From: Limnanthes douglasii subsp. nivea
Taxonomy: Eukaryota > Streptophyta > Magnoliopsida > Brassicales > Limnanthaceae
DNA length: 64,000 nt
NCBI GenBank assembly: GCA_036936605.1
Contig: JAUPFV010000001.1
Location: forward strand, 74,977,910-75,041,909
Reading direction: 5' to 3'
Under the pieces are notes generated by a model that was given only the letters and a program-made list of their open reading frames with translations, searched no databases and had not been told where the DNA came from. Shown here piece after piece: positions 23,643 through 35,996 of the stretch. The stretch's first letter is position 1, and each line of letters starts with the position of its first letter. Made by a program: the position numbers and the translations under genes.

Positions 23643-23651
23643 TATTTATAG
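23643..23651 (-). promoter_or_regulatory. TATA box of element A antisense gene
   Basis: Read on the minus strand this is CTATAAATA, in the internal region between the 3' LTR and the antisense gene. It lies about 115 bp upstream of the ATG. It is not part of the LTR, so the antisense gene appears to have its own promoter. Confidence 0.6.
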
Positions 23652-24103
23652 GCAAGGTTGAAAGATCGGGGAATACCAATCGACAAAAGCACAGCGGGAA
23701 GATGAAGAGTCTCCCTAAGAGCCTAATCTGGAAAAGACGCACCCTGTGGACTGACGACACGCGTCGATCACCATCTGACAAAGGCTTAACTAAGCAGCCC
23801 ACCACGAACCGATTGGTAACAAGGGGCTTCGCCACCATAAATCATAAGAAAAATCGGCCCAACACAGAGAAGCCCAGATTAAAAACCCAAAAGGATGCGG
23901 AAACCGATCCGACTCGAAGCTGCAAGCGTCGGAAAAAACTAGGGTATCTAGTGATGGGACGGGATCAGAAGCATCGGACGACAGGCGGCAAGCACGGGTT
24001 AAAAGCGTTGGAAAACGACAAAGTAAAAGGGAAAGGGTAGTTGGCCTAAAGAAGGGTCGGAATCCGAAGTACAAGTTCGAAGATGAGTCTCCGCTCCTGT
24101 TAC

Positions 24104-24124
24104 TCCCGAAGACTGGGGGGCTAC
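24104..24124 (+). other. element A polypurine tract
   Basis: A purine-rich stretch (GAAGACTGGGGGGCTAC core) ends exactly at the 3' LTR start. The GGGCTAC-TGA junction is shared with element D. Confidence 0.75.
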
Positions 24125-24453
24125 TGAAGAGGGAGGAATTTACCTATGTAAATTATGAGGGCCTAATCGCGATAAAGGGCTTTGTATGTGATAAATAAGG
24201 AATTTAGGATCCCTCAGGGACCAATGTATAAACTTAGAAGTAACGTAGGGACGTCATCATAATGTGTGAACAGCCCACTAAGGCCTCAATCGGGCCCACC
24301 TTATTTTAATATAAAAGGTGACCCACTTGCTTGGTAGAGGGGACCATTCATTATTCTAATATATTCACTTTCTTTCTCTCTCTAAACTTTCTCTCTCTAG
24401 TCACATCCGACACGAGATCCAATATATTCTCTTAGTCAATTATTATCTCATCA
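24125..24453 (+). repeat. element A 3' LTR
   Basis: 329 bp, the same length as the 5' LTR, starting TGAAGA and ending TCATCA. About nine substitutions distinguish the two LTRs (2.7 percent), which suggests insertion on the order of one million years ago at commonly used plant rates. CATGG follows. Confidence 0.95.
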
Positions 24454-26294
24454 CATGGTATACTTTGTTGGCTGGTATAATGTCATATAGACTGTAAAAA
24501 ATTCCTTTACCCATGGAGTAATTTGTTGTCGTGGCGAGTCTATGCAGAAATCATCATATCTTTTTTTACCATTACAATATAGGCAATGACTACAAGGTGT
24601 TAAATGATCTGTTGGAGTCTTAGAAGCCATGGAGGACCCAAAAAAAAATTTATCAGTGGAGCATTCGAGAATGGAAGAAAGATAAACTCCACTACCAACC
24701 CAAGTCAGCTGACCAGCCGCTGGAAAAGTTCATGTAATATTTGTTCGTATTTTTATTAGTTTCTAAATGCTACGTTGATATTCCGAACTGTCTGTTGTGT
24801 TCTCTTGTTGTATTTTCAAAAAAAAATCGAGAGCACCTACAGGCAGGCCATGGTACTTGTACCAGGTTGAACGAATGGGCATCGGAGAAATGGGGATTGG
24901 TTTTCCATAATTGTTTTACTTGTGGAAACTTTGTGAGGTCTCACCTATGGAATACTATAGGGAGTATAGACCTTACTTGGGAGAAGCTGACAACTCCTCA
25001 TCCATCAGATGTCAATCTAAATAGAACTGAGGTTAAGGATGACAAAAATCACTTGTCTTCCCAGAACAAAGCCGCTAGTCACCTGGACAAGATCAAGAGC
25101 AAGAGGAATAAGAAAACTAAAAATCGATTCATCTCATCAAGTCTCCGAATAAGGTGGTTTGGAAATTCAAGGAGGAATCAACACCGTTTTGTTAGAGGTA
25201 GTTGAAGCCACAGTAATGGAAGCTGCCGGAGCGGATCATCCACCCCAGATTACAAGGAAAGATCGTAGGAGGCGCATGTGGAGAAGTGATGAAAGAGATG
25301 CAAAAAAGAACAAGAATAGTTTAGGGTCAGAGATAATACTTTGTCCCTCTAAACTTCCTCCTCCCATTCCTACTGATCCTCCCCTACAAGAAGAGAATCC
25401 ACCTAACCTTCCTTGTCCAACATTCCTACCAGTCGAAAGACCAACTGCTCAAGGAGATGTCAATTTGGATGAATTTTAGAACATGTACTTTAGTAATCTG
25501 GACAAGGATGACTTCGAACGGACTTTTTCTTATGTCAATGTGGCAATGCTGTAACTCATAATGGTGATTCATATGAGATATCAAGTGAGCAAGACACTCT
25601 GAGCCATGCCCTATTGGGTTATATATCTCTGATAGTTGACCTAGAAAGGAAATTCAGGGAAAAAACAACGAACATAACTTCCCTAACCACAGAAAACCAG
25701 GGCTTGAAGAACAATCCATCAATTGCTCATCAAAGTATGGAAGCCTTAAAGAAGGAGAAAGAGGGCTTGGCTACCGAAATTCGTGAGTCCAAGAATTCTC
25801 AAGATGAGCTCCAGACCAAATATTCCGAACTGGAAACTTCTGCCTCTATTGAGATCAAATCCTTGAATGACCAACAAGCTGCTAGTGCCACTACTATTAC
25901 TACTTAATCCAAAGCAAAAACTACCTTAGGGAGCCTTCTCAAAGAAAATAAAGATGATAATGGTTCTTTAATAAGCAAGAAAGCCCAAAAGATAGTTGTA
26001 GGGATAGAGAAGTATATTGTCAGAGTGGTGGATTCTTTAGAGAAGAGAGATGAGGGGGTCAAATCGGACTTGGTTTTGTTATTCCATGAAACCTTTCCGA
26101 AGAGAACCCTTGGTCATCTGTGAAAATATGTACCATATGAGGAGATCCCTTTCCATACCATGGTGGATGGTGACAAGCATGGTTTTTCCAGTGCGAAAGA
26201 TTCTGATGAAGGAACTGGTGAGAGTTCAAGCATTGAACTCAAAAGTCCCAAAGAAGGTGAAGGTGATGAAGACACCAGAGGGAACAAGCCCTAA
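24454..26294 (+). pseudogene. element B antisense extra gene, right part
   Basis: It continues the frame broken at 14566. It includes an N-A-W/K-A-W-Y segment, I-M-S-Y-R-L, the P-L-P-M-E-E-F motif and L-N-D-L-L-E. A phase-1 splice donor GTAATA lies at 24734, but no clear acceptor remains. After it come H-L-Q-A-G...N-E-W-A-S-E-K-W-G and R-S-H-L-W-N-T at 24838-24960. A coiled-coil stretch lies at 25614-25907. The conserved C-terminal S-D-L-V-L-L-F-H-E-T-F-P-K-R-T-L-G block begins at about 26065, and an acidic tail ends at the TAA at 26292-26294. Several stops and shifts interrupt it. Confidence 0.75.
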
Positions 26295-26330
26295 GGTTGT
26301 AATGTTATGTTGTGTTTTTAAAACTAAAGT

Positions 26331-26405
26331 CCTTAGACAACCAAGGCATTTTTTTATGTTTTTTGAATTCCTGTTTTATGAACCAAAGTCTTTGAATGGG
26401 CAAGG
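26331..26405 (+). other. element B paired hairpins
   Basis: CCTTAGACAACCAAGG (26331-26346) and a weaker TCTTTGAATGGGCAAGG (26389-26405) lie just after the antisense stop. They match the hairpin pairs in C and D in position and spacing, though with stem mismatches. Confidence 0.5.
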
Positions 26406-26792
26406 CATTTTGTGAATTGTGGATCGGACTTGTTCCGATCAAGTTAAATAATGCATCTTTCTTTTGTACGAACTTCATTGTCTTCTTACAGTTAACATTC
26501 TAAGTAGTTTTCATTATTTTCTATTTGTTTAATAAATGTTTAATAAGCATTTAATGACTCCAATCACAAGTGTTTAATAAATGTGATGAAGTGTTCAGTA
26601 ATTGAGATCAAGTGTTTAACAAATCCGATCAACTCAAAGATACTTCATTTGAGAGCCGAGGTGTTTAATGAGTATTTAATTTATCTGATTTCCTCATACT
26701 ATGGTCAAGAAGTTTTCACAAGAATTTTGAATAAGGCATAAGATATTATTGAAAAACCCGGACACCTTATTAAAACCTCCCCGCACCAGTAT

Positions 26793-26950
26793 GCCCCCCT
26801 AATATTTACATTAAGATATAAAAAGGTAAATATTTACAAGAGAGTTTTATTCTAAATATAACCAGGGTAGTAAAGAGTGTGCCCCCTAATATTTACATTA
26901 AGATATAAAAAGGTAAATATTTACAAGAGAGTTTTATTCTAAATATAACC
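26793..26950. repeat. about 70-bp tandem duplication over the element B pol end
   Basis: 26793-26863 is repeated at 26881-26950 with one base of length difference, separated by 17 bp. The pol stop codon (26934-26936) lies within the second copy. The duplication therefore added a spare copy of the pol 3' end. Confidence 0.85.
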
Positions 26951-29900
26951 TGAGATATTCAATGTTCCATGGTTGTTTCAACACTCTACTCTCTTTATCT
27001 TGAAGTTTATATGTCACTGGCTTAAATTTTTCACATACCATATAGGGACCTTCCCAGTTCGGAGACAGGTTTCCAAACTGTTTTTCTTTAGTATGCAAAA
27101 ATAATTTTCTCAAGGCTTTGTCTCCCAATTGAAAATCTCTTCTTCAAAACTTGGATGTAAATCTGCTTCTCATTAAACCCTGATAGTGTTTTGTTCTTAA
27201 ATGTGCTTTGACTCTCCTCTCTTCAATCAAATCCAACTGATTCCTAACTTCCATATCATTTGCATGTTCGGAATAGTTTTGGATTTTGAAAGATGGTAAA
27301 TTAGCATTTATGGGTGTGATTGCATCCATTCCATAAACGATATCAAACGGGGATTCTTATGTAGCAATCTAAGGAGTAGTTCGGTAAGCCTGCGATACTT
27401 CTTGCAAATAACTTGGCTACTTCCCTTGAGCTCCTTCAACATTCTTTTCCCAACCCGGACAACATCGTTCGATTAGCAACTTCAACTTGCCAATTGGCTT
27501 GAGGGTGGAATAGAGAAAAACATAGTGTTGAATCCCTCTTGAAGGGAAAAAATCTGCATGTCTTTATTATCAAATTGTGGCCCATTATCTGTAGTGATCT
27601 TCCGAGGACTCCAAATCTGTAATATATGTTGGATAGAATGAATTTTCTAACTGCCTTAGAAGTGGTTCCAACTAAGGAAGTTTCTTCTATCAATTTAGAG
27701 AAATAATCAATCACCACTATTATCATTTGATATCCACTGGATGTCATGGGAAGAGGCCCAACCGAATCCAACCCTCATCTATCAAAAGGTATTGGTTCGG
27801 ATATGGACTCCATAGGAACTGCTAGTACATGGATTTCATTTCCATATTTTTGGCAATGATCATACCTCTTAACCATATCTTTGGTATCTCCCATTATTGT
27901 TTGCCCATAGTACTTGATAATAAGACTCTTTTGGTTAAGGCCTTATAACCAGAATGTGTATAACCTTCTTTATCGTGTAGTTCGGATAAAATATTTTGGG
28001 ATTCTTCAAATCCTAAGCAATGCAACAGGGTTCCTCTAAATGATTTCTTATAAATAACCTATTTAATACCAAGAAACCACGAGCTTTATATTTAATTTTC
28101 TTAGCCAGGGCTTTATCCATAGGTAAAATTCCATCCGATATAAATTGAAAAATATCATACCTCCAGTCTTTGGGTTGAATGATAAATATACGCATACTCT
28201 CTTCATTCTCTTTAAATTTTTCTTGTCTTGAATCTATTTATGGAAAACCTAACATCAAAATCCATGGGTAAGATTCAGAATAGCCTATGGTTGCTAAAGA
28301 GTCAACCACAGTATTGTTTGATCTAGGGACATGTTCATATTGGATATTTTTAAAATTTGCAACAACTTCTCTCAATATGAGAAAATATTTTATCAATTGT
28401 TTCTTCTTTGCCTCAGAATTCTCCAGAGCATGGTCAATAAGTAGTTGGGAGTCACTTATCAATCAGACTCTTTTTTCTCCACATATAAGGGTTAATCTGA
28501 GACCGACTATAGCTGCTTCATATTCAAATTCATTGTTGGGGGCCCTGAAACCAAAACATATAGCTTGATACTTAGTATCATTATAAGGAGAAGTTAAGCA
28601 AATTCCAGTCCCACATCCCATAATATTAGACACGTTATCAGTTCGAACTACCCATACTTTTCTATATAGGTTCTCTTATACTTCCCCAAGGGGCCCATCA
28701 GCATGAAATTCGAGTAAGAAATCGGCCACTGATTGAGCCTTAGCTGCAATTCGTGGCGCAAAGTCAACATCATAATCACCCAGCTCAACTGACCACTTGG
28801 TCATCCTGCTTGATATATCAGCCTTTTGGAGATAATTCTTCAAAGGAAAAGATGTTTAATTGAATGAGCTTGGAAGAATGGTCTCATTTTTCTAGTTGTT
28901 ATTACAAACGTCAAAGCCAACATTTCTAACTTTAAGTATCTTCTTTCAGCATCCAACTGACTTTTGCTAATATAATAAACTGGATTAGGGTAATTATCCA
29001 CCTCTCTTACTAGCACAACACTTACTGCATACTCCGATACAACTAAGTATATATAAATTTTCTCCCTCTGAATAGGTTTGAACAGCATCTTAAGCGAACA
29101 CAAATGCTTCTTGATTTCAAGAAATACTTGATCACACTACAGAGACCAATTCAAACCTTTTGCATTCCTCATCACTTGAAAAAAGTGAGCACACTTTCTG
29201 ATGATCTTGAAATAAACTTGTTCAATGCAGCCAAGCGACCAGATAATCTTTGAACTTCTTTAGTGTTCCACAGAAGGTCCATAGCTAATAGAGAATTTAG
29301 TTGATTCGGATCAGGCTGAATCCCCTTTTTGCTTATAACATAACCCAAGAACTTTTCAGATTGGACCGTAAAAATGTATTTCTCAGGGTTTAATTTTAAA
29401 TTGACAGCCTCTAAGCTAGAAAACGTTTCTTGAAGATCGGATATATGTGAATTTTCTTTAAGGCTCTTCACCATCATGTCATTTATATAAACTTCCATAT
29501 TTCTACCAATTTGACTAGCAAAGGCTTTATTCACTAACCTTTGATAGGTGGCCCCAACATTTTTAAATCTGAATGGCATCACTTTGTAACAATGAAGTCC
29601 TCTATCTGTAATAAAAGTGGTGTGCTATTGATCATTTGTATGTACTTGTACTTGGTTGTACCCTGAAAAGGCATCCATGAAAGACAATAACTTGCTCTCA
29701 AAGGTAGACTCCACTAACTGATCTATCCGAGGAACTGGATAAGGATCTTTGGGACATGCCCTATTTAGATCAGTGTAGTCAATACACATGCACCAGTAAC
29801 CATTATTTTTCTTGACCAAAACAGGGTTGGCAGTCCATAATGGGTAGTGGGATTCTTTGACGTGGCCTATTTTAGTTAGTCGATCTACGTCTTGCACAAT

Positions 29901-30206
29901 AAAATCTGCTTTTTCTTTAGAAAATGACCTTCTTTTTTTTATAACAGGTCCAACATCAGTTCGGACTGACAACTTGTGCAGCAGGCATTCCGGTTATATC
30001 ATCATTAAACCATGTAAATACATGTAAATTATCCGATAAGAAAGACAACAACCTTTATTTCAAACTTGGTGGCAGCTTAATACCAATTTTAACATTTTTG
30101 CCTTCGGCCAGGGAATGGATTTCAACTTCTTCTATAGGTATTATAACACTAGGAGCCTCCCTTGGTCATCAATTTCATTCTCATCGGTGGAAGGCTCCAA
30201 TAGTTG
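26934..30206 (-). pseudogene. element B pol (RT, RNases H, integrase)
   Basis: Minus-strand pieces are in order. The pol start lies after the stop at 30209-30207. RT is at 29972-29172, with I-N-D-M-M at the catalytic loop where element C has Y-I-D-D-M-M. RNase H is at 29200-28840. The second RNase H is at 28640-28238 and includes S-D-S-Q-L-L. The integrase is at 28195-27144, and the C-terminal domain ends L-R-L-Y-L-E at 26937. Many nonsense and frame changes occur. The RT catalytic aspartate change alone would inactivate it. Confidence 0.85.
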
Positions 30207-30209
30207 TTA
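30201..30209 (-). other. element B leaky-stop signal
   Basis: Read on the minus strand this is TAA CAA CTA, the gag-pro stop followed by an exact CAR-YYA context. It differs in stop and codons from element A (TAG CAA TTA) but keeps the consensus. Confidence 0.6.
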
Positions 30210-32458
30210 TTCATTGTTAACTTTGACTGCCTCCAAAGACTTCAAGGCAAGAGCTGTTGCATAGCATTCTCTAGCTACCTTCTGACTGCTTCGGACAACA
30301 CCTACTTGTACCCCCACAACATATTTTAAGCATTGATGGACAGTAGAGGACACAACATGCATTCTGGAAATCCAAGACCTCCCAAATATTGCATTGTAAG
30401 AGGTTAGGCAGTCAACCACCACAAACAATACCTTCACCATTTTTTTAAAAGGTACTTTTCCCAGCAATACTTCTTCCTTGAATTTTCCAATCACATCTGT
30501 CGAACTCCCTCTGAATCCCATAATAGTTCTGTTAGAATGTTGAATAACCGAGGGGTTTCTCACTTGTTTATAGGAATTGAAAAATAATATCTTTGCCAAA
30601 CTTCCTGTGTCAATCAGGATTCAACATACATCATTTCCTCATATTGATGCCCTATCACTATGATGTCTTCTTGAGGTCCGCTAATATCTATCAGGTCATC
30701 CTCATCAAAAACCATTAAAGAAGCTCGAGTTTGGTATAGATATGTGAACATTCTTCCATCATATTTGGTGGTCAAGTTGTTGACATATCTCTTTCTTGAA
30801 CAACTGGAAGGTGCGGTCATACTGTCTCCCCCAAATATTAAGAATCCAAATCAAATCTTTCAATAATCATTATAGTTTCCTCCTGCCTAGACGTTCCAAG
30901 AGTTACCGAAGGGGTAGTTCGGGGCGCATTGGTATTGGATGGTGTATTATATGGCCTGCTGTCTCCTTGTTTTTTAACATAGGCCTCCAATTTTCACCTT
31001 TCAATAAAATTCTAAACCTCTTGTTTCAGGGTTATACAATCATGGGTATCATGCCCAATGTCATTGTGATATTTACAGAAACGGGTACTCTAGATTTCTC
31101 TAGGAGATTGTAATGCGGTCGGTTTTCTAAAGTGTATTTCATTTTTAGTTTTATCATATATTGTAGCCGCACTTTCTCCCAACTCAACAAACCACTCAGG
31201 TTGAACCCAAGGTCCCCTTTTATTTCTGATTTGCTGGTTATGGTTCTGCTTAGATTGATTATGCCTAGGCCGGTGAGATCTATGTCTAGTTTCCTTCGAT
31301 CTGTAACCGGATTGGGTAGTTGTTTGAGGTGTTGATGTTCTAGTTGTGGATCTGATCTGGCGAGGCACTCTGGATTTCTTAGTCTTTTCAATATTAATTT
31401 GTTTCCTCACTTGATTTAACAACCCTCCAAAGGTCATAGCTTTCCTCCGGATCACAGAATCAGCCAAGTTACCCGGATTCAAGCCCTGCCTAAGAGAGGC
31501 AATTGCCACTTGTTCAAAGAAATATTTCAAGCCATTCTTTATATTCACAAACCAGCCAATATATTCCTTTAATGACTCGTTTGGTTCCTGGGCGCAATGG
31601 ATGATCATATCACCATTACCTTTTAGCTCCTTGCTTCCAACAAATTGTCTCCGAAAAACAACCGAAAATATGTCAAAAACATTTATAGAGCCCTGAGGGA
31701 GAGTATTATACCATTTGAGGGAACTTACTTTGAAGGTTTCAGAGAAAGCCCTACACAACAGCCTATCATCATCGTTGAAATTCATCATAAAGTTCTTAAA
31801 TTACTCAAGGTGATTGTCCAGATCTTTACTCCCATCGTACTTTTCCATCTCGGAACTATCAAATCTTTTAGGATGATGTACGGAGAGTATTTTTTAAGAC
31901 AAACGTGTTTGTCTCCAAATTTGGCTACGACTAAACACGGTATCCTCATTCGGAGTAGCAAACATACCTGGTTCGGATTAGAAAGCAAAGGGATCAATTA
32001 GCAAACGGTCAATATGTTAATCAGTTGAACCTTTGATTTTCCCTTGATACTTTTTAAGCCTGCCATGTATGTACCTGTTTTTTTTAATGCTTCTTGGTCA
32101 GCTTTATTTTCTTCTTTAATCGTCCTTCATCATTGTTATATGATATGTACTCTTCAAGCTCCGCATCATTAGAGAAAGTACTATAATATTCCAATATGGA
32201 ACTCTCCATCTGTTTGGATCGATGCGTTTTCTTGGAGCTGAGCTGAGTCTTTAGGGATTGCTCATTTTCACCAGGATTATCAGTGTAGTGAAGCGCTGAC
32301 GCACCAGAATTTTCTTTAACTCTTTTTTCTGCTTGTTTTAATGCCCTTAAAGCCTCAATTTCAGCCTTTAATTGATCACGCTCCTCAATAATATACTCAT
32401 TATTTTATTTCGTTTCTTCCACCTCTGGAAGTGGAGTATTCTGTGTGTTTGAATCCAT
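30207..32458 (-). pseudogene. element B gag-protease
   Basis: The ATG is at 32458. The first block resembles the N-terminus of element C (E-E-R-D-Q-L-K-A-E-I-E-A-L-R-A). The gag core is at 31788-31400 and the H-N-D/S-P-R-E zinc-like region near 31090. The F-E-S/G-D motif and S-R-K-R are near 30800. The protease remnant lies upstream of G-F-R-G-S-S-T-D-V-I-G at about 30500. The frame ends in TAA at 30209-30207, which is followed by CAACTA. Stops and shifts are present in several places. Confidence 0.8.
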
Positions 32459-32512
32459 CCGAATTGGCTTTTTATTACTTGTTTTGAATTTGCAATTCAG
32501 GCACCGTCGCCT

Positions 32513-32528
32513 CCCACTGTGGTCGCCA
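32513..32528 (-). other. element B primer binding site
   Basis: Read on the minus strand this is TGGCGACCACAGTGGG, three bases from the LTR end. It is the same site as in elements C and D. Confidence 0.8.
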
Positions 32529-32531
32529 ATT

Positions 32532-32887
32532 TGGTGTGGATTATTTAATATCGAAGGGTATTTTGAGAAAAAGTTTTAGGAGTTTAATATTTAGAGTGAG
32601 ATGTAGAGAGATGAAGGAGGGGTGTACTAGTAGTAAATTTTTATCACCCTCATCAATGAAAGTAGTTGGGATATTTATACTTGTTTAATGACTTGTGGGC
32701 CTTCTGGGTCGGATCATGGGCTTGGGTCAAGTTTAAAATCCCATAAGCCCAAGATAGGAAATGACTAGCAACCAACTGAATCACGGTCCACTTGGTTGTA
32801 CTGTTCGGTGGGTCATGGTACTGGATATGTCTGGACAGCCCTTCAGATATATACAATAATGAGTGTCAAAGAAATCTAACCTCATCA
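32532..32887 (-). repeat. element B 5' LTR
   Basis: Read on the minus strand it begins TGATGAGG and ends CCACACCA, 356 bp. A GTATAAATAT TATA box lies near 32671-32680. It abuts the PBS. AATCT follows at 32888. Confidence 0.85.
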
Positions 32888-33730
32888 AATCTATCATGTC
32901 TTTGCTCATTGTACTAAGGTTTGGGAGACCTAGTCCTATTCAGCTTCAATCTTTAGAATCTTAATCAATAAAAATATGTCCTACACCCATATGCTAAGAA
33001 CTTGGTTTTGGTCGACATTAAAGGATACGCATATGAGAACTATCATACCAGTGATAATCACTTAGGTGATATGGTCTGCTAGAAACTCGAAAAAGCACAA
33101 AGGAAACTCCATAACTTCAAAATCAATGATAGACTATGTATTAAGGATTATATCTGCTTTGGATCAAGGGTATCTTCTCAAAATAAAAATCTGGGGGAAG
33201 GATCGTAGCATTGAAATCAACTTAGGCTGTGTCTACCACCTAAAAAAGCATAGAATTTCTTTGTCTCTTATGTGGAATCTTCCTCAGAGAACCGGATAAA
33301 AATTAAACACTGACGGGGCTAGTAACTTCAGAGGAGAAGCAAGTAGAGGAGGTATCATCGGGAACCAGAATGGTGAAACAGTCTCCATTAGTTGCAGAAA
33401 TTCGAGCAGTCTGGATGACCTCCTAATGTGAAAAGATAAAGGTATCACTTCATTGGAAATAAAAACAGATTCGTGTATCTTATTTGAAATTATCCTAAGA
33501 GGTAATGCCCTCTGGTATTTGGAGCTTTTGTCCAAATGCTGCAGAGGCCTCATTTCTTCAAACATGACTCTTACTCATATATTTCGAGAACAAAATGTAG
33601 TAGCAGACTGGCTAGCAAAACACACGCTGGAAAAGACAAAAACCCAGACTATAGTCGAGAGACTAGTCCTAACGAGTTGAGGGCTATTGTTCTTCTTGAG
33701 AGTCGAGGTATAAGGTATATAAGAACTGAA
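32888..33730 (+). pseudogene. LINE 3' relic with RNase H
   Basis: The plus-strand pieces begin with an F-A-H-C-T-K-V-W-E motif, like the zinc-finger-type end of plant LINE reverse transcriptases. An I-W-S-A-R-N segment follows (about 33066). The RNase H block then runs from K-L-N-T-D-G-A through R-G-G-I-I-G, I-K-T-D-S-C and E-Q-N-V-V-A-D-W-L-A at 33300-33640, in the order typical of plant L1-type LINEs with an acquired RNase H. Stops interrupt it. Element B apparently inserted into it, because the B LTR ends right at its left edge. Confidence 0.65.
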
Positions 33731-35996
33731 GATAACGATTGAGTTACCTGGTTACTAAGGAGTCGTCGTTGGTCCAAGGTTGTGAATCAATCACTGAGTG
33801 AAACATCCTTCAAGTTGTCTCAATCCAATCTTATGGTTTTGGAAGGAATCTTGTCTTCTGAAAATTGAATCGTTTCTGAAAATTCTCTAGGTATGTTGAA
33901 GGTTAGAAATCTGTACGGAATGGCTGTTGGGTCTCTAATCTGGGTAGTAGCTGGGAGTATGAAGAAGAAGAAGCAAAGTTTGGGGCTCAATGGAAGATCC
34001 CACTTTATTTCTATCAAATTCAAACTTACCTCTCATGTATGCTTATAAACATGGTGCTGATGGACTTGGTCTTTCAAATTGATTGATAAAAGGTCCAAAA
34101 ATTCGATATAGATCGAAAAAAATCAAGTCGTTGTTAAAATAATTTAAGCAAAAAATTGTGAGTTCTAAAAATAAAAATAAAATATTTGAATAAATCAATA
34201 ATACTATATAAAGTAAAATAAATAAACGATAGCTACTGATATAGAATAGGATAAACTACTGATATGCTATAATAAAAAGAATTAAAAAGATAAAATATAA
34301 AAAGTTTATTGATGAAAACAATACACGACAATGATATTATTTATTATTATTTTTTTAAATTAATTTAAAAAATATAAATTATATTATATTTAACCGTGAT
34401 TAAATTTGTCACCAAATTTTAATTATGTAAATGCTATTCTTGTTTTTAGTGTAATTCAATAAATAAATAAATAAATTATTTTTTTACTTCGATCTATATC
34501 CCATCAAAACATCATACATAGTTCGATTATCATATTCATAATTGCTCTCAAAAACCAATAAAATAAATAAATAAAATAAATATACTTAATATGTCTATAA
34601 TGAAACTAAAATGCCTCGAAAAATATAATTTTCTAAGTAGAAAAAGTAAAATCTAAATACCCAAAATCTCTCACGTTTCAAAGATCGCTGAAGTCTTATA
34701 GTTTGAAATGTTTTGCTTTGAAATTTTGTATTTGGCATGTGGGAAAATGTTAAAGAACAGAGACGGAGACATGGAAAGCGAAGAGATGTCAAAAAACGTG
34801 AACGACATGTGATAGCATGCCCTACTTGTCCTCCGTTCGCAACTTGAGGGTACGTGGTCAAACAACCTCCGCTCTCTTCTCCATTCCCATTCTCTACGAC
34901 GTCTTTGTCTCCATGCCCGCATTGCTGGTTCCATTCTTGCCACTCAATTCTTACACTTCATTTCTTTTATATTATATATCTTTGTCGTTTCTATCCCTAT
35001 TTTTGTTGTATCCACCTGAATCTTTAATATTAATCGACTTCAAAACCCAAAAATTATAAAATATATTATCCTACTAATTTCTCCGGCGTACTTCTAGTTA
35101 TGTCCTTATCAATTATCATCTAAGTAATCTAGACACTTCTCGATGAAATTTCGGGCTAAACTGATTCCATGTCATATAAACATACAAACACAACATTATT
35201 ATCATAATCTTCGATTTATATTCTCTGACACCTCTCACAATGGTGCCTAAACAGGAACTTATATATAAAAGTTTATTGGTGATGAATTATCTTGTTAAAG
35301 TATATGTTTTTTTTTTGTTAAAGTAGAGTATCTATTAAGAGACTAAATTTTTTGTTAAAATATAGTATCTATTAAGAGACTAAATTGGATTCTGATTATA
35401 TCGTAGACTGCTATAAAACAGTTCTTATAATAATATAAAGGATTTTAGGAGAAAGAACTAATAATTGTATATAAATTAATAATGTGACAAGGATATGACT
35501 TAATTTTATAAATTTAATCATATTTTTTTTTGTTTTTAGTTAAAAATAAAATTTTATTTGTTATTAAAATCATATATTTGTGATGATTTTTTGTTTTTTA
35601 GTTAGAATTTTATCATATATTTGTGATGATTTTTTGTTTTTTAGTTAGAATTTTAATATGAGTGTAGTTTTTAATATTTTATAAAATCATTTCCATCAAA
35701 AATATATTCCAAACTCTAATTTGAAAATCTTGTCAGACTTTTAGAGAACCATCTAAACAAAAAACTTGCAGGGTACCGGTAAGACTTTAAAGTTTGAGCT
35801 AGATCGTTCTTTCTTTCTATTTATAAATTCTAATTTTGATTTCATTAGAAATTTCAATCTTTTAACCAGTTCTTTCTTCTTCAGTCTAAACATTTTCAAA
35901 ATCTGCAGAAATTCCATCTTCCTTCGTGTTTTCGAATATAGATTTGGTATTAGCTTTACAAAATATTTCTTTCATTCTTCAATTGGTTCGAGATAA
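33731..35996. other. AT-rich intergenic with two tandem duplications
   Basis: No gene is supported. A 37-bp unit is repeated at 35312-35348 and 35349-35385. A 43-bp unit is repeated perfectly at 35569-35611 and 35612-35654. A slightly GC-richer patch at 34840-34960 contains overlapping small ORFs without recognisable homology. Confidence 0.6.

Larger units (their letters stand above)
14567..24453 (+). mobile_element. gypsy element A (Tat type), complete, TSD CATGG
   Basis: A 9887-bp element has both LTRs (329 bp each, nine differences by eye), a PBS, gag-pro, pol, a hairpin pair, an opposite-strand extra gene and a PPT. CATGG precedes it (14562-14566) and follows it (24454-24458). It is markedly more GC-rich than the flanking DNA. 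It carries several lesions: an early gag stop, an extra stop in pol, a frameshift in a C14 run, a catalytic integrase change and a frameshift in the extra gene. It is therefore structurally complete but not autonomous as read. Confidence 0.95.
14440..32887 (-). mobile_element. gypsy element B (Tat type), split by element A
   Basis: The element reads on the minus strand: 5' LTR 32887-32532, PBS, gag from 32458, protease, pol ending at 26934, hairpin pair, then an opposite-strand extra gene (26294 back to about 14440). Element A (14567-24453) is inserted in that extra gene. The left side, including the 3' LTR and the first third of the extra gene, is gone and abuts the MULE fragment. All coding parts are interrupted by stops and frameshifts. 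AATCT follows the 5' LTR, but the partner duplication cannot be checked. Confidence 0.85.

Noticed and set aside
34595..34943. Overlapping minus ORFs, one very Arg-rich
   Set aside because: No homology; the Arg run is a composition effect of a short GC-richer patch.
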